Below, one piece after another: positions 11,802 through 24,500 of a DNA stretch of 64,000 nt. The position numbers and the translations under genes were made by a program. The stretch spans positions 14,877,407 to 14,941,406 of the forward strand of contig OX393569.1 of assembly GCA_947652115.1 (NCBI GenBank). The letters are read 5' to 3'. This DNA is from Blastomussa wellsi. Lineage: Eukaryota > Cnidaria > Anthozoa > Scleractinia > Plerogyridae. The notes under the pieces are model-generated. The model ran no database searches and was not told the origin of the DNA. It saw only the letters and a list, made by a program, of their open reading frames with translations. How positions within the stretch are numbered: the first letter of the stretch is position 1; each line of letters opens with the position of its first letter.

Positions 11802-14686
11802 TCAGAATCTTTGCTCTTCTACCCCAGCTGGCGGTGTTTGTTTAGCCATTTGTTTCTGCATGTTAGCTATCATTTCTTGCATCCGCCGCAACTAAAAGAG
11901 AGGTAAAGATACGCATGTCAGCCAGCCATCACTGAAAATAAGTGATATAATCTGACATCCGTATATAACATTACACACATCCTTTGTCATTAGAAACTGG
12001 TCATGGAATATTGAAATTCCTGAGTACAGGTCATGGTATATGGGCTCATGTACCTGGCCTGCGTAGCCGATGGGAATAGCGGGCGCAAGTGACTCAGCAT
12101 TTGCGTTTGAAGCCTGCGAGAGTGGAAATTCAAATCGAATTACTGCTGGGGGGTAACCCTGCGATGGACGAGCATCCCATCCAGGGGAGAGTAGAAATAT
12201 TCCTAGCCGCTTAATGCCAGCGAAACCTGATAAGCTCCGGCAGTATGGGCCACTAGGCTCCAGGCTTGGATCTTACCTTACCCCTTACCAATCCCATCGC
12301 AGCTTTGCTGCTCTAACTGAAGGCTATGCCGCCAAAACAAAAGCACTCCGCCGCCGAAAAAAGTACATGATCACGGAATCCCGCCAGCTGCGCAGGTTAT
12401 CATGCACCATAGAGCACAAACGTGGTAGGCGCACGCGTCGGGGGACCTCAATTGCATGCTTGTTGGATATAAGATAGTTATACCTAACAAGGCGCCTCAT
12501 TGGCTATCTACCATCTCATATCAACCTTGCGCTCAGGTAAAAAATAATAATGGTTAGATATACGTAGCTCGCTACGATTCGCCCGACTTTTTGAAAAGCG
12601 TAACATGAACACAGTTTATCTACCTGTAAACTGTTTTCTCTAAAAATATGTTTAATAATAAAACAGTTATCCTGCTCGTTCTTGCGGAATATCGTCTGAT
12701 TTTGAGTAGTCCAGCACCTCCTATGAACCTATTTTTCATTCGTTCTCCTTAACAATAGACTTTAGGAATGTTCTCTATTGTTTCGACGCCCAATGGTATT
12801 GCCACTTCAATGAGGTGCTGCTTGCCCCCTGATTTTGGCCATCTGCACCCTCGAACGTCTAGCCATCTCCACCCTCAAACATGTTCGCAATTGAGGCAAT
12901 TCTCATGCTATTGTTGTGTGGGGATTATCAGTTCATCTTCCAATGTCAGAACAGTAGAATGTAAAAATTTTATGCACGTTTTAACTGAAACATTAATACC
13001 TCCGCTTCTTTTTCTCTCAACATGCGGTCCTTCTCAGAAATATCGGCCGCTGCATCCACATCTTCCAAATCGAAATTGCCACTTTTTCGTTTCCTGGATT
13101 AAAAAAACAATAGACACCGGTGTTATTGAACATTCGCTTGGTACATCTCACCTAAAATGCATCAACTCATCGTAACTTTTCTTAGATACGTAGAGCAAGT
13201 AGCAAGGGGTCGTGGGAGCAAGCTTGACAAAGTGCGAACGGAGGACGGAAAAATTCATGCTCGTTTAGTTTTTCCAGAACCGCCTGTTACATAAGCTAAG
13301 GACTTAGGAGAATGAGAAAGCCTGGATTTCTTGTTCACGAAAACTGAATGTTTGTTAATATAAGTGCGGCATACGCTCACATTCAATGGAATCAAAAATG
13401 TGAAGGAATAAAAAAGAAATAAAATATTCCAGCTTTATAGAAGTGACTGTAAGGAACGGTGAAATGACAAAGATAAGCTATGTTACTTGAGATGTGTGAG
13501 GTTTAGGAATGGTTGGTACATTGTAGGTCAAATTGGAAAATTGCAGGTTAAATAGATCTGGTTCCAACTTAGGTTAATTATCTTCAACCTGATATACCAT
13601 TGCAATGGTTGTGTGATTCAGAGTTGGAGGGGGGACGGGGGGGGGGGGGGGTGGAGGGGGAGAGGACGAGAAGGGAGAGTTCCGTAAAATTTTAGGGATG
13701 GTGGTTACATTGTTCACCTACATGTTAACCTCAGTGCGATCGGGTGTCTTTTTTTAAAGAAGAAGGAAAAAAAGATAAGGGAAGCTAGCTAAGTAGGAAG
13801 GGAGGGCATGATTGCAAGTTACGTACATAGCTTCTATGGTCTTTCGTGGAGATGGAGGTCCTTGTCCTTTGCTCGAGAGCCGCTCTGCTCTGTAATTTTC
13901 ATAATGAACTTCTTGAGTGACATCTTTCAAATCCTGCATGTGTGTCCTAAAACGAAAAAAATCAGGTTCGGAATCAGGTTTGCCGGTTTCACACATGTCA
14001 AGTTTCTCTCCCTTAGTCATGTTAGCGTCACGCCACGACACTATGACACCATGATTACACTGATTGAATTGGCTCACCTGATCAACATGTTTCTAAGCTT
14101 GATGAAGTCACAATGTTCAGGGTTTTCAACTGCAAATTACCACAAGATAAATTTTATTAGATAAATCACGATACAAATGAATCAAGTAGTACTGAGGAAC
14201 TTGTTGCCCAATTTCGTGATCTACTATTTCTATTGTATAATCCACGTGCACATAATAGCAATTTAAAACCGAACTAGAATCTGTTATTCCTGCATAGATC
14301 ACCAGTGACGATTTGCTTTTCAAGTAGGATAAGTCAAACTGATGTGATCAGAGTCCTGCTTGAGTTCAAAAACTCTTGTAGAGTTTTAACAAATTCAAAT
14401 TCGACAAGAGCAGATGAAAGCACGTGAGAGCAGGCAGTCAGTACCCTGGTCCCAGAGGTTTTCTTCTAAAATGAAAGCTGTCATTGTGACTCGCACCAGT
14501 TTCTTACTTGCCTATGCAAGTTTTCCCGTGCTGTGTGGTAGCTCCTTCACCACATGTACCGGTATTTGCTTCGAGTTTTCATTCGTTGATTTGATTGTCT
14601 ATGTCCTTTGAGATTGGTCAGAGGTGATAACGTTAGTTTTGGCTTGATGGCACTAGATCGAAAATCATTCTAGTTTGGTTGGTTGG

Positions 14687-14717
<31 letters not shown>

Positions 14718-15726
14718 CCAGTTCACCAAAGTCATAAGAAAGTGGTTCAAAGTAAATACCTTCTGCCATCCCCCAGGGGTACTGCCTAACTCGAACTTGT
14801 TTTCCTCTGACATCTGTGACATTGTTACTGCCTATCACGGCAAATGGAATACTACCCTGTAGAACAGAATGTCAACACATTGCATCAAACAAGATGAAAT
14901 TATAACATAGTCACCCCACTCCTACTGAAAGAAGCATTTTAGGACCAACACCCAAGGATGTCTGGGTGCATTTGTCATGACCCCATTGTGAGGGCTTGAT
15001 AAAAGTTGTCTTTCCTATCGTCCAAGACAGGAAGATTTTCTGCTAGGCAAGTAATTGTCCATGTTCAAGTTGCCCAGTAGGAAACAGCACAGCCAAGTTT
15101 TCTGTCAACTATAGAACAAAAGCATACAGGCCACGGGCATAGCCAGGATTTTTCATAGGAGGGGGGTTACACTACATGTCACTATGTTGATTCTTCGGGT
15201 TCGCGTTTTCGCCAGCTTAATATTGTATTTTGTTTACTTTAAAAAGTCTCACAGAGCGGGGGGGGGTCACTGGCACCCAAGGACCCTTCTAGCTACGCTC
15301 TTGTGGCCCAAGAAATCCAAATTTGAGAGCTATTCGTGCAAAGAGCAACTTGGAATAAAAGTTTCTTTCATGTCCCACAGAAGCACCTATTTTTATGATG
15401 GGGCCAGGGGCCCAGTAACTGCACACTCCTCCGAGGCCCTGACTATCAGGTACCAACCTTAAGCTCCTGATTGATCTGAACAAATTCTTCATCATCTTCA
15501 CTGTCACATTCAGGAAAAGTGTAAATTTTGATGCCATTATCATCAATCTCTTCTAAAATCTATTAACAAAAAAAATATATATAGAAATTATGCCACATCT
15601 ATACATAAAGTACAACAAATTTTAATAATAATAAAAAAGTTTCTTTGTTCTTTATTTGCACCGTGAATTTGCAACATGCTATAGCGCCAGAATTAATAAG
15701 AAGCAAAAAGGTAAAAAAGGGTGAAA

Positions 15727-15768
<42 letters not shown>

Positions 15769-18700
15769 ATTAAATAAATAAATGTTTTCATTGGCCGACT
15801 GGCACCTGTGCCAGCCAAAACCGGCCAGGATGAACATTGCCCCTTGTTCCACTTATCATCTTTGACCAAAAAAGGCATCACTTGCACTTAATCTCTGCAG
15901 GACAAAAAGTTCTTTTCAATGATACACATAGAAATGCTAAGAAATTTGAGTGAGAAACTAGGAGCAAAATTGCCTCGACTTCCCTTGGCAAGAATTCCCA
16001 TTTTGGATGATGCTTTCTCAGGAGGTTTTGGACTGAAGGCAAGCCCAGTAGAAGGCCAACAACTGCAGCAAAAAGATAAGAAAAGGAGGAAAAGCAAAAA
16101 AAGGGAAAGACACACATGTTTTCATGTTGCAAATGACATTTTGAGTAGTTGAGAGCAGATTTAGCTCATAACTGACCACAAAATGTCACAAATGTCCCAA
16201 ACAAAATGCTTTTTTTCAAAAATCTCTGGGAACCAATGGTTGTGGTTTTGGACTGTTTAACAGATAGCGGTAAAGTCTGTTCTAAAGTTTTGGGGCATAG
16301 AAGGAGAAATTTTCACTTCTAAATATAAGGCAGACTTACCGGTAGTAGTGAAATAAGATACCATACTGCATACAAGACATCTTTATCTTAGTTTGGAACT
16401 CCCCATTTGATACAGCAGACTCTCTTTGATCATTTTTGTTTTAGTTAAATTGAATTTTGGATTTTTTTTATTTAAATTCTTGTGCAATGCTAAAAACCAT
16501 TATTAAACAATTATTAACCAAAATAAACACAAACAAACAAACAGGAAAAAAAGCATAAAACTAACACTACTAATACAATGAACTAAATAAATTAATGAAC
16601 AGGAATTTTTGATTCTGATTGTTCTTGTGTTATTTATAAACAATGAAACTTTATAGATCATGATTGACACTGACCTTTCTTTTAAGCCGTTGAACTTCAA
16701 ACTTTGTTAAACAGTCAGCTTTTGCAATGACAGGAACTATGTTTATTTTGGTATGTAGCATTTTCATAAATGTAATGTCTATAGGCTTTAACCTATGTAG
16801 AGGATTACAAACAGCAAAATATTATGTAATTGATCATGAATCAATGAAAAGCATTTGGGGACAAATGTAGCATATGCAGATGTAGGGGAAGAAAGGAGAG
16901 GACCATTCGGGAGGAGGCGGTACTCCAATATATGGTTATATAGCTACGTGCTGCGGGTAGGGTATGGTTTTTTGAGGTCCTCGGCCTACAAAAAGGGTAT
17001 CACGTTTGTCCTGTTGGCATTAAATGTTCCTGGTGTGATCCTTAGATACTGGTACCTACCCTATCTAAGACACCCTTAAGCCTAGTTTTCATGTCGTAAA
17101 AATCCCAGACGATCGGGGACTTCACTGTTTCCAGGCTGTCTCAGTTTTTTCTGACTAATGAAAATTGGAAATCTTTAATATCCCCGATCGCCTGGGATGG
17201 TCTGCGACAAATCAGGAAAACCGGGAGCATTTCTATTTTACCGACGCCTCCCAGATTTCTGCGATGGTCAGCGATCATTTGCGACATATGAAAAATGAAA
17301 TATCCACTGACGGGGACGTTTCCGATGGTTTTGACTTGTTACCAATCCTCTAGCTTCATTTTAATTGCTTGGCTCCAGTCCCAAATTCAGAATGCCGAGA
17401 AAATCTGCAACAGGACATCTGGAGTTTCTCCGATATATCGGTAAAATCTGGGACAGTTGGGAAACAGTGACATCCCCGATCATCTGGGATTTTCCCGACA
17501 TATGAAAACCTGGCTTAAGATGGGGTTACTAGGCTCATACCCAAACTGCCTGGTCCAGAGTCCAGTATGTTAACATGATTAGTAAATAAATATAAGGAAA
17601 CATTATCCTAATGAGGATTTTGCACTTCTGACAGTTTAAATTTGATATGATTGAATAGGTTATTGATTCATTTGTTGATTGACTGATTGATTGATCGATC
17701 AATCAATTAATAGGTTGTTTGATGGAGGGGAATCAGCTGATATAGGGAAGCCCAAAAGACAGGTACTAACTATTTAGAACAAGAAGCAATACCCCTAGCC
17801 ATTTACCAAGCACTGTTGGGATTCTAGATGTGTCCAGATAGATTACAATTAGTTCAATTATACTAACCCATGACCATGTGGACAGACAAAATAAAGACAA
17901 CAATGAACTCTGTTATCCACAATATGTCGGCGATTGAGGCCTGATTCATCTTGTAAGTATGCCTCATACTGTTGGTCAACATAATTAATTACAGCTTGCC
18001 AGCTAAAAGGAAAAACAAAACAACAAAAAAAAAGTGAAAAAAAAATGTATTAATCTTAACTGGAATATATTTTCCAGAGGGGTGATTGGGGGTTTCAAAA
18101 TGTTTTGAAGGAGGCGTCAGCAACTGAAAGAGTAGGCTGCTGTTATAAGTGAGCATTTTTGTCAAGAGCTGATTGCTATGACCAGAGTAACCGGCAGCAT
18201 ATAGGCAAGTAACCAATGGAACTCCAGCACTACTGGCTTGTTTTGAAACCCCTGGGTGGGGGTCATAGAAAACATCCCTTCTATAGGGGAGGTATGGGTA
18301 TTTAAGCATGGAGCTGCACATGGACAGTTTTGCCAATGAGGGAGATTGGCCACAAAGATGCAAGAAAGATGACCAAGCTCCAAGCTGGGTTGTGATAAAT
18401 AATTTAGAACCTTGGTCTGAACAATCAGTGCTCGACACTAACTTTTCAGCTTACTAGCCTCGTTGCTAGTGACAACTTAGATGTTACTAGCCAAAAAGTT
18501 TTTTTACTAGCCCAACGTTGGTGTTGACTAGTTGATACCTAGCAAGACTTGCAAACACAAAGCAAGCGACTTTCTTTGAACACATAATGTTGGTAATTGC
18601 ATTGTTCTGAAATCAGTTCCAATAAAAAAACAATTTTTGTGGAACATAGTCTGGTAGCATGAAACGTCCATGATGAAATTCTGATCTTCAGTTTCTAGCT

Positions 18701-21099
18701 ACTAGCTGGCCAAAGTGGCTAGTGGAAATTGAAAACCTACTAACCAAAACTAAATTTCTACCAGTCTGTGGCTAGTTGGCTACCGTTAGTGTCGAGCCCT
18801 GACAATTTTCTTACCAGTCGGTATTGTCAACTGCATCACCAAATCCTGGGGTATCTACCACTGTTAGTCTTAACCTGATACCCTTTTCCTCGATTTCTAC
18901 CGTGTTGGTTTCAATTTCTACAGTCTGATGAATGCGATCTATAAATTAAAGGAAATAAATGTATCACTTTTACTGATGTAAAGAATTTTGTACCTGGTCA
19001 CCAGACATTCTTTTTCTGATTCGATTAGGCCAATGTTCTTTCGTTATTAATAATAGAATGTAAACTTGTATTTTTTATTGAAATCCCTTATCTATATGTC
19101 ATGGCTATAAACCGGTGTCTATACAAAAACACTTACCTACGGCTTTAGGTATAGCAGTGTCATCATATAAGTCTGTCAGGAATAGGCTGTCTACAAGGGT
19201 CGACTTTCCCAAACCAGATTCACCTGGTTAGCACAGAAAAAGACAGTGAGAAATCGGGAGTCTTTCACGTACGACTTATGGATCAGTCAATATACAAATT
19301 AATTAATAAATTATTTTTAACCTATGAAGTGGGGTATCGTGGGAGGCGTGGTGGCAAGACCTTATCCCAGTGTCTTCAGCATGAAGCAACTGGGAGTATT
19401 TCTACTCCCTCCTGGATGAGATGCAAGCCAACCACAGGGTCAATCCCAGCATTGGTCAAATTGGTCAATTACAATCTTTTTCAATCTTCCTCATATTTTG
19501 AAGCCATTCTTTCGCCAGGGGGGGGGGGGGGGGGGCAGTGAACCCTTTGCCCAAAAAATTTCCCCAAGTTGCCTTGCCCAAATTTCTCTTGCTGCCCAAA
19601 AATATGAGTTTCCCACAATTTGGGGGACTGCAGCAACCCCCCCCCTCTCATACGCCTATGACGACATAAGTAATGGTTATTGTGCTTGACTCCGGATTGA
19701 GCAGTAGGCTAGGGGTTCGAGCCCTGGCCAGAGCCAGCACTGCACTGTGTTTTAGACAAGAAGCTTGACTCTCATTGTGCCCTACTCCACCCAGGTGTAT
19801 AAATGGGTCCTGGCAGATTTAAAGCTGGGAAGGGTGACCCTGCCATTGGACCAACATCTCACTCAGGCGGGAGTACAAATACTCCAAGTCACTTCATGCT
19901 ATGAAAACCAGGATAAGATTCAGCTTGATAGGGTCATGTGCAGATGTTACCTTCTTGCTCTCACCAGGCTACATCTCATGTACACCATGAAGCTCTTAGA
20001 ATTAGCACTTACCAACAACCATAAGAGTAAACTCAAAGCCTTTCTTTACAGATTTTCGATGCACTTGGTTAGGAAGATTAGCAAACCCAACATAACCAGG
20101 TTCCTATCAGTGGAACACAAAAACGATTTGTACACTTTACAATTTTATTTACTTTATCTCCTTAGCTTGACAGATCAAAAGTAAACATTGGGATTTTGTG
20201 GCACCTAATTAAACAAATGAATGAAATCGGATAAATAGTGATTTTACAAGGTTTCAGACACGATTAAATTTCGAAAAAAGAACTAACATCTGACCACAAA
20301 GTACATACTCAACGGCCTTACCGATATAACAACATGGACTTAATCGAATTCCGATCTAAATTTGTACAGAGTTTAACATAGTATTCAAATTATGGCTTTC
20401 AATAGCACAATATTGTCCATTTATAGACCGATTTTCAAAAAATAAAAACAATTCTAATTTTAACCAATACATAAAGTGCCACTATTTTATCGCATATGAT
20501 AACAGCTGAAAATCGTATTCGAGTTGATTGATGTGGGATTAAATTAACACTCGTATTTGGAAGATATGAATGCACACACAAAATTGCAAGGCACGTCGAA
20601 TTTATTCATCACAGAAAATTGGCACAAAACCACGAGCAGCAAAATGATTGAAGCATTCTGTTGTCCAAGTACTTATGCTTCATCATTAATTAGAATGCTA
20701 GATTTCTAAAGAATGAGTAAAAGGGTGGGGTGTTTGTTAGCTAAACTTGTCATTATCGAGAACACGCTAAACAGTGCTCGCCTGCACGAACTCCTTTTTA
20801 GCAGTGTTTTAAACGAAAGCGGGATATTTCATCAGCATTTAGCCAAACAGTGTCAAATCTTACCGGTTCTTTATGTGAAGATCGCATCGTCCACAGACCA
20901 TAGAGTTGCAGAATGTAAATAAGATAAGAGTTAGCGCCAAAATTGATTCAAATCTTGGGAGAAATTATAAAACTTGTTGGTCGACCGCGATATATCCTAT
21001 CGCTGGACATCAAAGCCACTAATGGAGTTTGACAACTTTACCTTTCAGAACTTCGGGGTTAGCTCTGCTTCCACGGTTAGTTCTAGTGCTTGAACTCAT
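11802..21099 (-). CDS. Septin GTPase, SEPT2/SEPT5-like subgroup
   Basis: Filament-forming GTP-binding cytoskeletal protein acting at the cell cortex, cytokinesis ring and cilium base. Minus-strand exons: 21042-21099, a possible 5-nt microexon 20864-20868, 20013-20103, 19137-19223, 18815-18938, 17868-18002, 16675-16792, 15458-15559, 14760-14856, 14078-14129, 13827-13946, 13000-13093, 11802-11891. All are bounded by AG/GT and join in phase to 390 residues, close to family length. Visible landmarks: polybasic HRKSVKKGF before the GTPase, P-loop GESGLGKST at about 52-60, DTPGFGD at 109-115, AKAD at 190-193, a conserved ESGLNRRHI segment, and [15 protein letters not shown] in the C-terminal coiled coil (about 350-380). 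The C-terminal [19 protein letters not shown] pattern points to the SEPT2/4/5 group. The start [10 protein letters not shown] is the only ATG fitting exon 1. Without the microexon, exon 1 (phase 1) and the exon at 20013-20103 (phase 0) do not join. Introns host several MITEs and SINEs. The gene shares an upstream region with MED19. Confidence 0.95.
12060..12260 (+). repeat. tRNA-derived SINE, diverged copy
   Basis: The body shows the family signature: TTACTGCTGGGGGGTAACC, CTGCGATGGACGAGCATCC, a GTAGAAATATTCCTAGCCG block and GATAAGCTCCGGCAGTATG. The promoter-like head is too diverged to read as a tRNA. Confidence 0.6.
13625..13665. repeat. Poly-G tract
   Basis: Near-continuous G run inside a septin intron. 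Similar runs occur at about 19518-19537, 35030-35042 and 38266-38282, with poly-C at about 24537-24551 and 38540-38556. Several sit at the ends of fold-back elements. They are potential G-quadruplex formers and also places where the assembly may be inexact. Confidence 0.8.
14674..14717. repeat. TGAT/GGTT microsatellite
   Basis: GGTT units pass into seven GATT units within a septin intron. Confidence 0.9.
15725..15766. repeat. AAT microsatellite
   Basis: About 13 AAT units followed by AAAT units, in a septin intron. Confidence 0.9.
17076..17518. repeat. Inverted-repeat DNA element with TTAA target duplication
   Basis: TTAA precedes GCCTAGTTTTCATG at the left, and CATATGAAAACCTGGC precedes TTAA at the right. 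The terminal inverted repeats match with a few differences. Internal CCCGATCGCCTGGGA-type palindromes repeat. The TTAA flanks resemble piggyBac- or Kolobok-type insertion. There is no transposase, so it is non-autonomous. It lies in a septin intron. Confidence 0.7.
18430..18798. repeat. Inverted-repeat DNA element
   Basis: Termini are GCTCGACACTAAC and GTTAGTGTCGAGC. Internal CTAGC/GCTAG motifs recur many times (TTACTAGCC, GGCTAGTGG), giving a strongly palindromic unit. It lies in a septin intron, next to the exon at 18815-18938. Confidence 0.75.
19366..19460 (-). repeat. SINE body fragment, minus orientation
   Basis: Reverse-oriented body motifs of the window's SINE family: AGCATGAAGCAACTGGGAG, ATTTCTACTCCCTCCTGGA and CACAGGGTCAATCCCAGC. 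Confidence 0.6.
19680..19935 (+). repeat. tRNA-derived SINE copy
   Basis: A box-B-like GGGGTTCGAGCCC is followed by the family body: CCACCCAGGTGTATAAATGG, a GCTGGGAAGGGTGACC block, GTACAAATACTCC, and CTTCATGCTATGAAAACC. Confidence 0.7.
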
Positions 21100-21524
21100 G
21101 GTTGTTGTTTGAAAATCGCTGGTGCAAAGGAATCAGTCCGTAGCTTGGGAAAAACAGCCGCAAACTGTTTTGAATATATTATGATTGCCGACGGATTCCT
21201 GTCATTTCGTCTCCAGACTTCCAATCTGTTTCCTTCCGGGCGCCGAGAGGTTGGTCGAAAACAGGTCACGAGAAATCTCAAACATGACGGAAATTATGAC
21301 AGAAGTTGGCATGAAATGCCAATAAAAATAGGAAAAATGCTCTTGTTAGAAACCGCGCTAACAAAAACAACGAAAAATACGTTGACCGCGGGGATTTAAA
21401 AATCAAGTTCGCGCGAAAACGGCGCGGGCCACTCGCGTGGGGTCCTCGCGCGTGTTGTTCTTCAAATCAATGCTCGCTGTCACTCATGGGAAACCAAGTT
21501 TCTAATGGCGGCGAGTAGAGGCAA
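21100..21524. promoter_or_regulatory. Shared bidirectional promoter region, septin and MED19
   Basis: The two start codons face away from each other across 425 bases. The middle (about 21405-21455) is locally GC- and CpG-rich (GCGCGAAAACGGCGCGGGCC) in an otherwise AT-rich window, as expected of a CpG-type housekeeping promoter. No TATA element was picked out. ORFs reading through this stretch on both strands have no coding signature. Confidence 0.6.
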
Positions 21525-24500
21525 ATGGAAAGCATTGCACGTCAACAACATTTAGATACAGGAAGACAGAACTCTTTTAATAGTCTTGTCTTGAACAATG
21601 TGATCACTTCGAAGGCGAGTATCAGTTTGAACGTTACGACCCCGTTTATGAGTTATGCGGGAATACTGAACGCAAATTACCCACCGACAATGGTTTCAAC
21701 CACTTCCACACCAACTCCGTCTACACAGACTTCGCCGTTTTATCTGCTACGCGACGATGCTCGTGAGTTAACGCAGTTGTTTTCGCATCTTTGGTTAATC
21801 CATCTCTGATGCTTGGTCACCGATAGTTCTGTTGTCTCTCTTTTATCACAGCAACACCGTCAGAAACAAATAGCAACCTTCTAGTGAAACATGGCTTCGA
21901 GCAGACTTATCAGAAGAGCAAAAAGGTGAAGGAAGGTTTGAGTTCGTTTTTGCCGCATCTACCCGGTAAGGCTTCTTGGATTATACATAAAATAAAACTT
22001 ATTAATTATTATAATTCAATGCCGACCGAAACATGTATTGTTTAATATTGGCCTTTGGCGATTTCTTTTACTTTGCATAGACAATAAGAATTTATTACAG
22101 TAAACAACAATTCTTTGCTCTGTTCTTGTAACTTTACGACAGCAACACATTATGGAAGTTTGAACAGGCGAGGAAATTGTTTAAATTCTCACACATGTGA
22201 CAAGTGCATATAACTAGAAAACATAAACAAGAAACAAATTAATAAAGAAAATACTTGATAGTGCTCTTTTAACCATGGAAACATGCTATTGACATACATC
22301 ACTGTATCCCGTAAAGTCCATTATTTAATTGAGTCGGTATGTGCTATTGTAAATTGTGATTTCATCCTTTTTTTCTTTCAAACTTGGCATGGTAATTTAA
22401 TTTAACAAATTCCTTTGCTATGCTATGTTTCATCACCTGGGGCAGTTAATTGGAGCAAAACGAAGTAAACGGGGCAAACTCAGAGCGACAAAGTTTTCAA
22501 TAATTGCTGAATGAGCCCCTGGGAACTGAGTCTCTCCAGACCATTTCCATATCGCTCAGCAAATAATGGCTCCTGATAGGGCAGAAAAAAGCTTTTTTAT
22601 TATTCTGTCCAATCAGAGACTAGCGTTCGCAGAGCCATTTGGAAATGGTCTGGGGAGACTCAGTTCCTAGGGGCTTATCCTGGCAGGGTCCAAAATTGCG
22701 AGCAGCTGGTCGCCAATGCGACTGAAAATTGAGTATTGGCGACCAGAATTTCATAGCTAGTCACCAACAGGCAACTAACTTTGCGTTGTCTCAATGTTTT
22801 GGACAAGCACCCAAGGAATTAAATCGAAAAATTTCGCGTTTGATTTCAGCAAGAAACTTACCCCTGGTCTTGTCTAAGTTTTTAATCTCCACAGAAAATA
22901 ATTAAGATTAAAAGTGAAGGTAAGATTCTCATTAGATGACCACAACAATTGTTGTAATTAAACACGCTCTTCGATCTGCATTAGTGGCTGCCATATTTTC
23001 AGCAGTTTCTTCTAAAAGCCATACTGTGGGCGCAATTTTGTTCGGAAGTGGTCTGGAACGAGCAATATGGCCTCTTGTTTGTGCGTGGCTTCTTGAAGGC
23101 TTCGATCATACTGCTACTGTCAGTCTTCAAACTAAGAGAGCTATCTATTCTACGAAAACTCCTTTTTAACTGAAATGCAAGCTACACGATATTTAATGCC
23201 TTTATACATGCGAATCTTAAAGATACGTTTTTCAGAACTCAATGTTTTCGTGTTTTGCTATGAGAGAAAAATTTACGAACCACTTTTTGGCGACCAGATA
23301 TTTTCATTTGGCGACTGAAAATAAAATGTTGAGTCACTACTTGGCGCCTGCATAAAAAAGTTACCGTATTTACCCGTGTATTAGTCGACCTCGTGTATAA
23401 GTCGACCCCCTAAGTTTGGGGCCAAAAATTAAATTTTCTTCATTTTATTGGAAAACTTAAATATATCGTATTTCTTAGAATTATTGTTCAGTTAAGTACT
23501 ATGGATATATGAAACAATCACAGCAAGTTTCAATGTGAAGTTTTAATATTCTTGCATGTCCGCAATCGTTATAACAACACATGTACATGTGGGCATTTTG
23601 TCCATAACGTTTGAAACAGGCTTACAAAATCAAACATACTAATTGCAGACAAACCTTTCTAACTGTTGAAGTTGAAAAAGCAGCTTTAGCAGGCAGGCAA
23701 AACACCAAAGAAGGTCTTAAATCTTTGAGAACGATTGATAAACAGCGTGTTTAGACAACTTGGTAACCAAGCTACAAAATCGGTTGAGTATTGGTAACTG
23801 ATGACTGCACGTGCTTACATCATGCCAGGCTACCAAGCAGGGAGTTCGAAGCGAGAAAGATGTTTTTCCTCAGCAGATTTACGGCTTTATTTTGCAGGAA
23901 ATGTCAGTTCTTTATTCCGAAATTGTGCCAGGGAGTATCTTCAACCCTCAGGTCTACATAAAGCAGATAAATTTTAAAGCATTTCAACTCTAACTGCTAA
24001 TTTAGACGCAGACCGCTAAGCGAAGGGCTTCGCGTTTTGTATCATTGTTTGTAAGATATTTTACGTAAGATTATAGACACAATTGTTATGCTAATTGTGC
24101 CAAATCTATTTTACTGGTGCTTGGGTTTTAGTTTTTGACCCATGTGTAAGTCGAGGGCGATTTTTTGGACTGATTTTTAGGTCGTGAAAGGTCGACTTAT
24201 ACACGGGTAAATACGGTAATTTCGGACCCTCTCTGCTTGCAATCTTGTACCTCGAGTCTTCGTTCCTTACTGCGCAGGCTTGACGAAACGAGCGACTCTT
24301 GAAAATTCCGTTGCAGGATCAATTTTGATTGGTTTTGAAGACAATAAAAATGGCTGGAAGTAAAATGCCATTTAGTTTGTTGGGCCAAGCTTTTGAAAGG
24401 TAGGCATGCGCAGTTGAACCGGAAGTCCGATATTTTTGGACTTCAAATCTGATCTTTCCAGGGTCGCTTGTTTCCCAAGCGACCCTGGGTACGAGGGTGA

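Noticed and set aside
15878..16152. Overlapping ORFs on both strands in a septin intron
   Set aside because: They have no splice signals in phase with the septin exons, which are complete without them, and no family resemblance.
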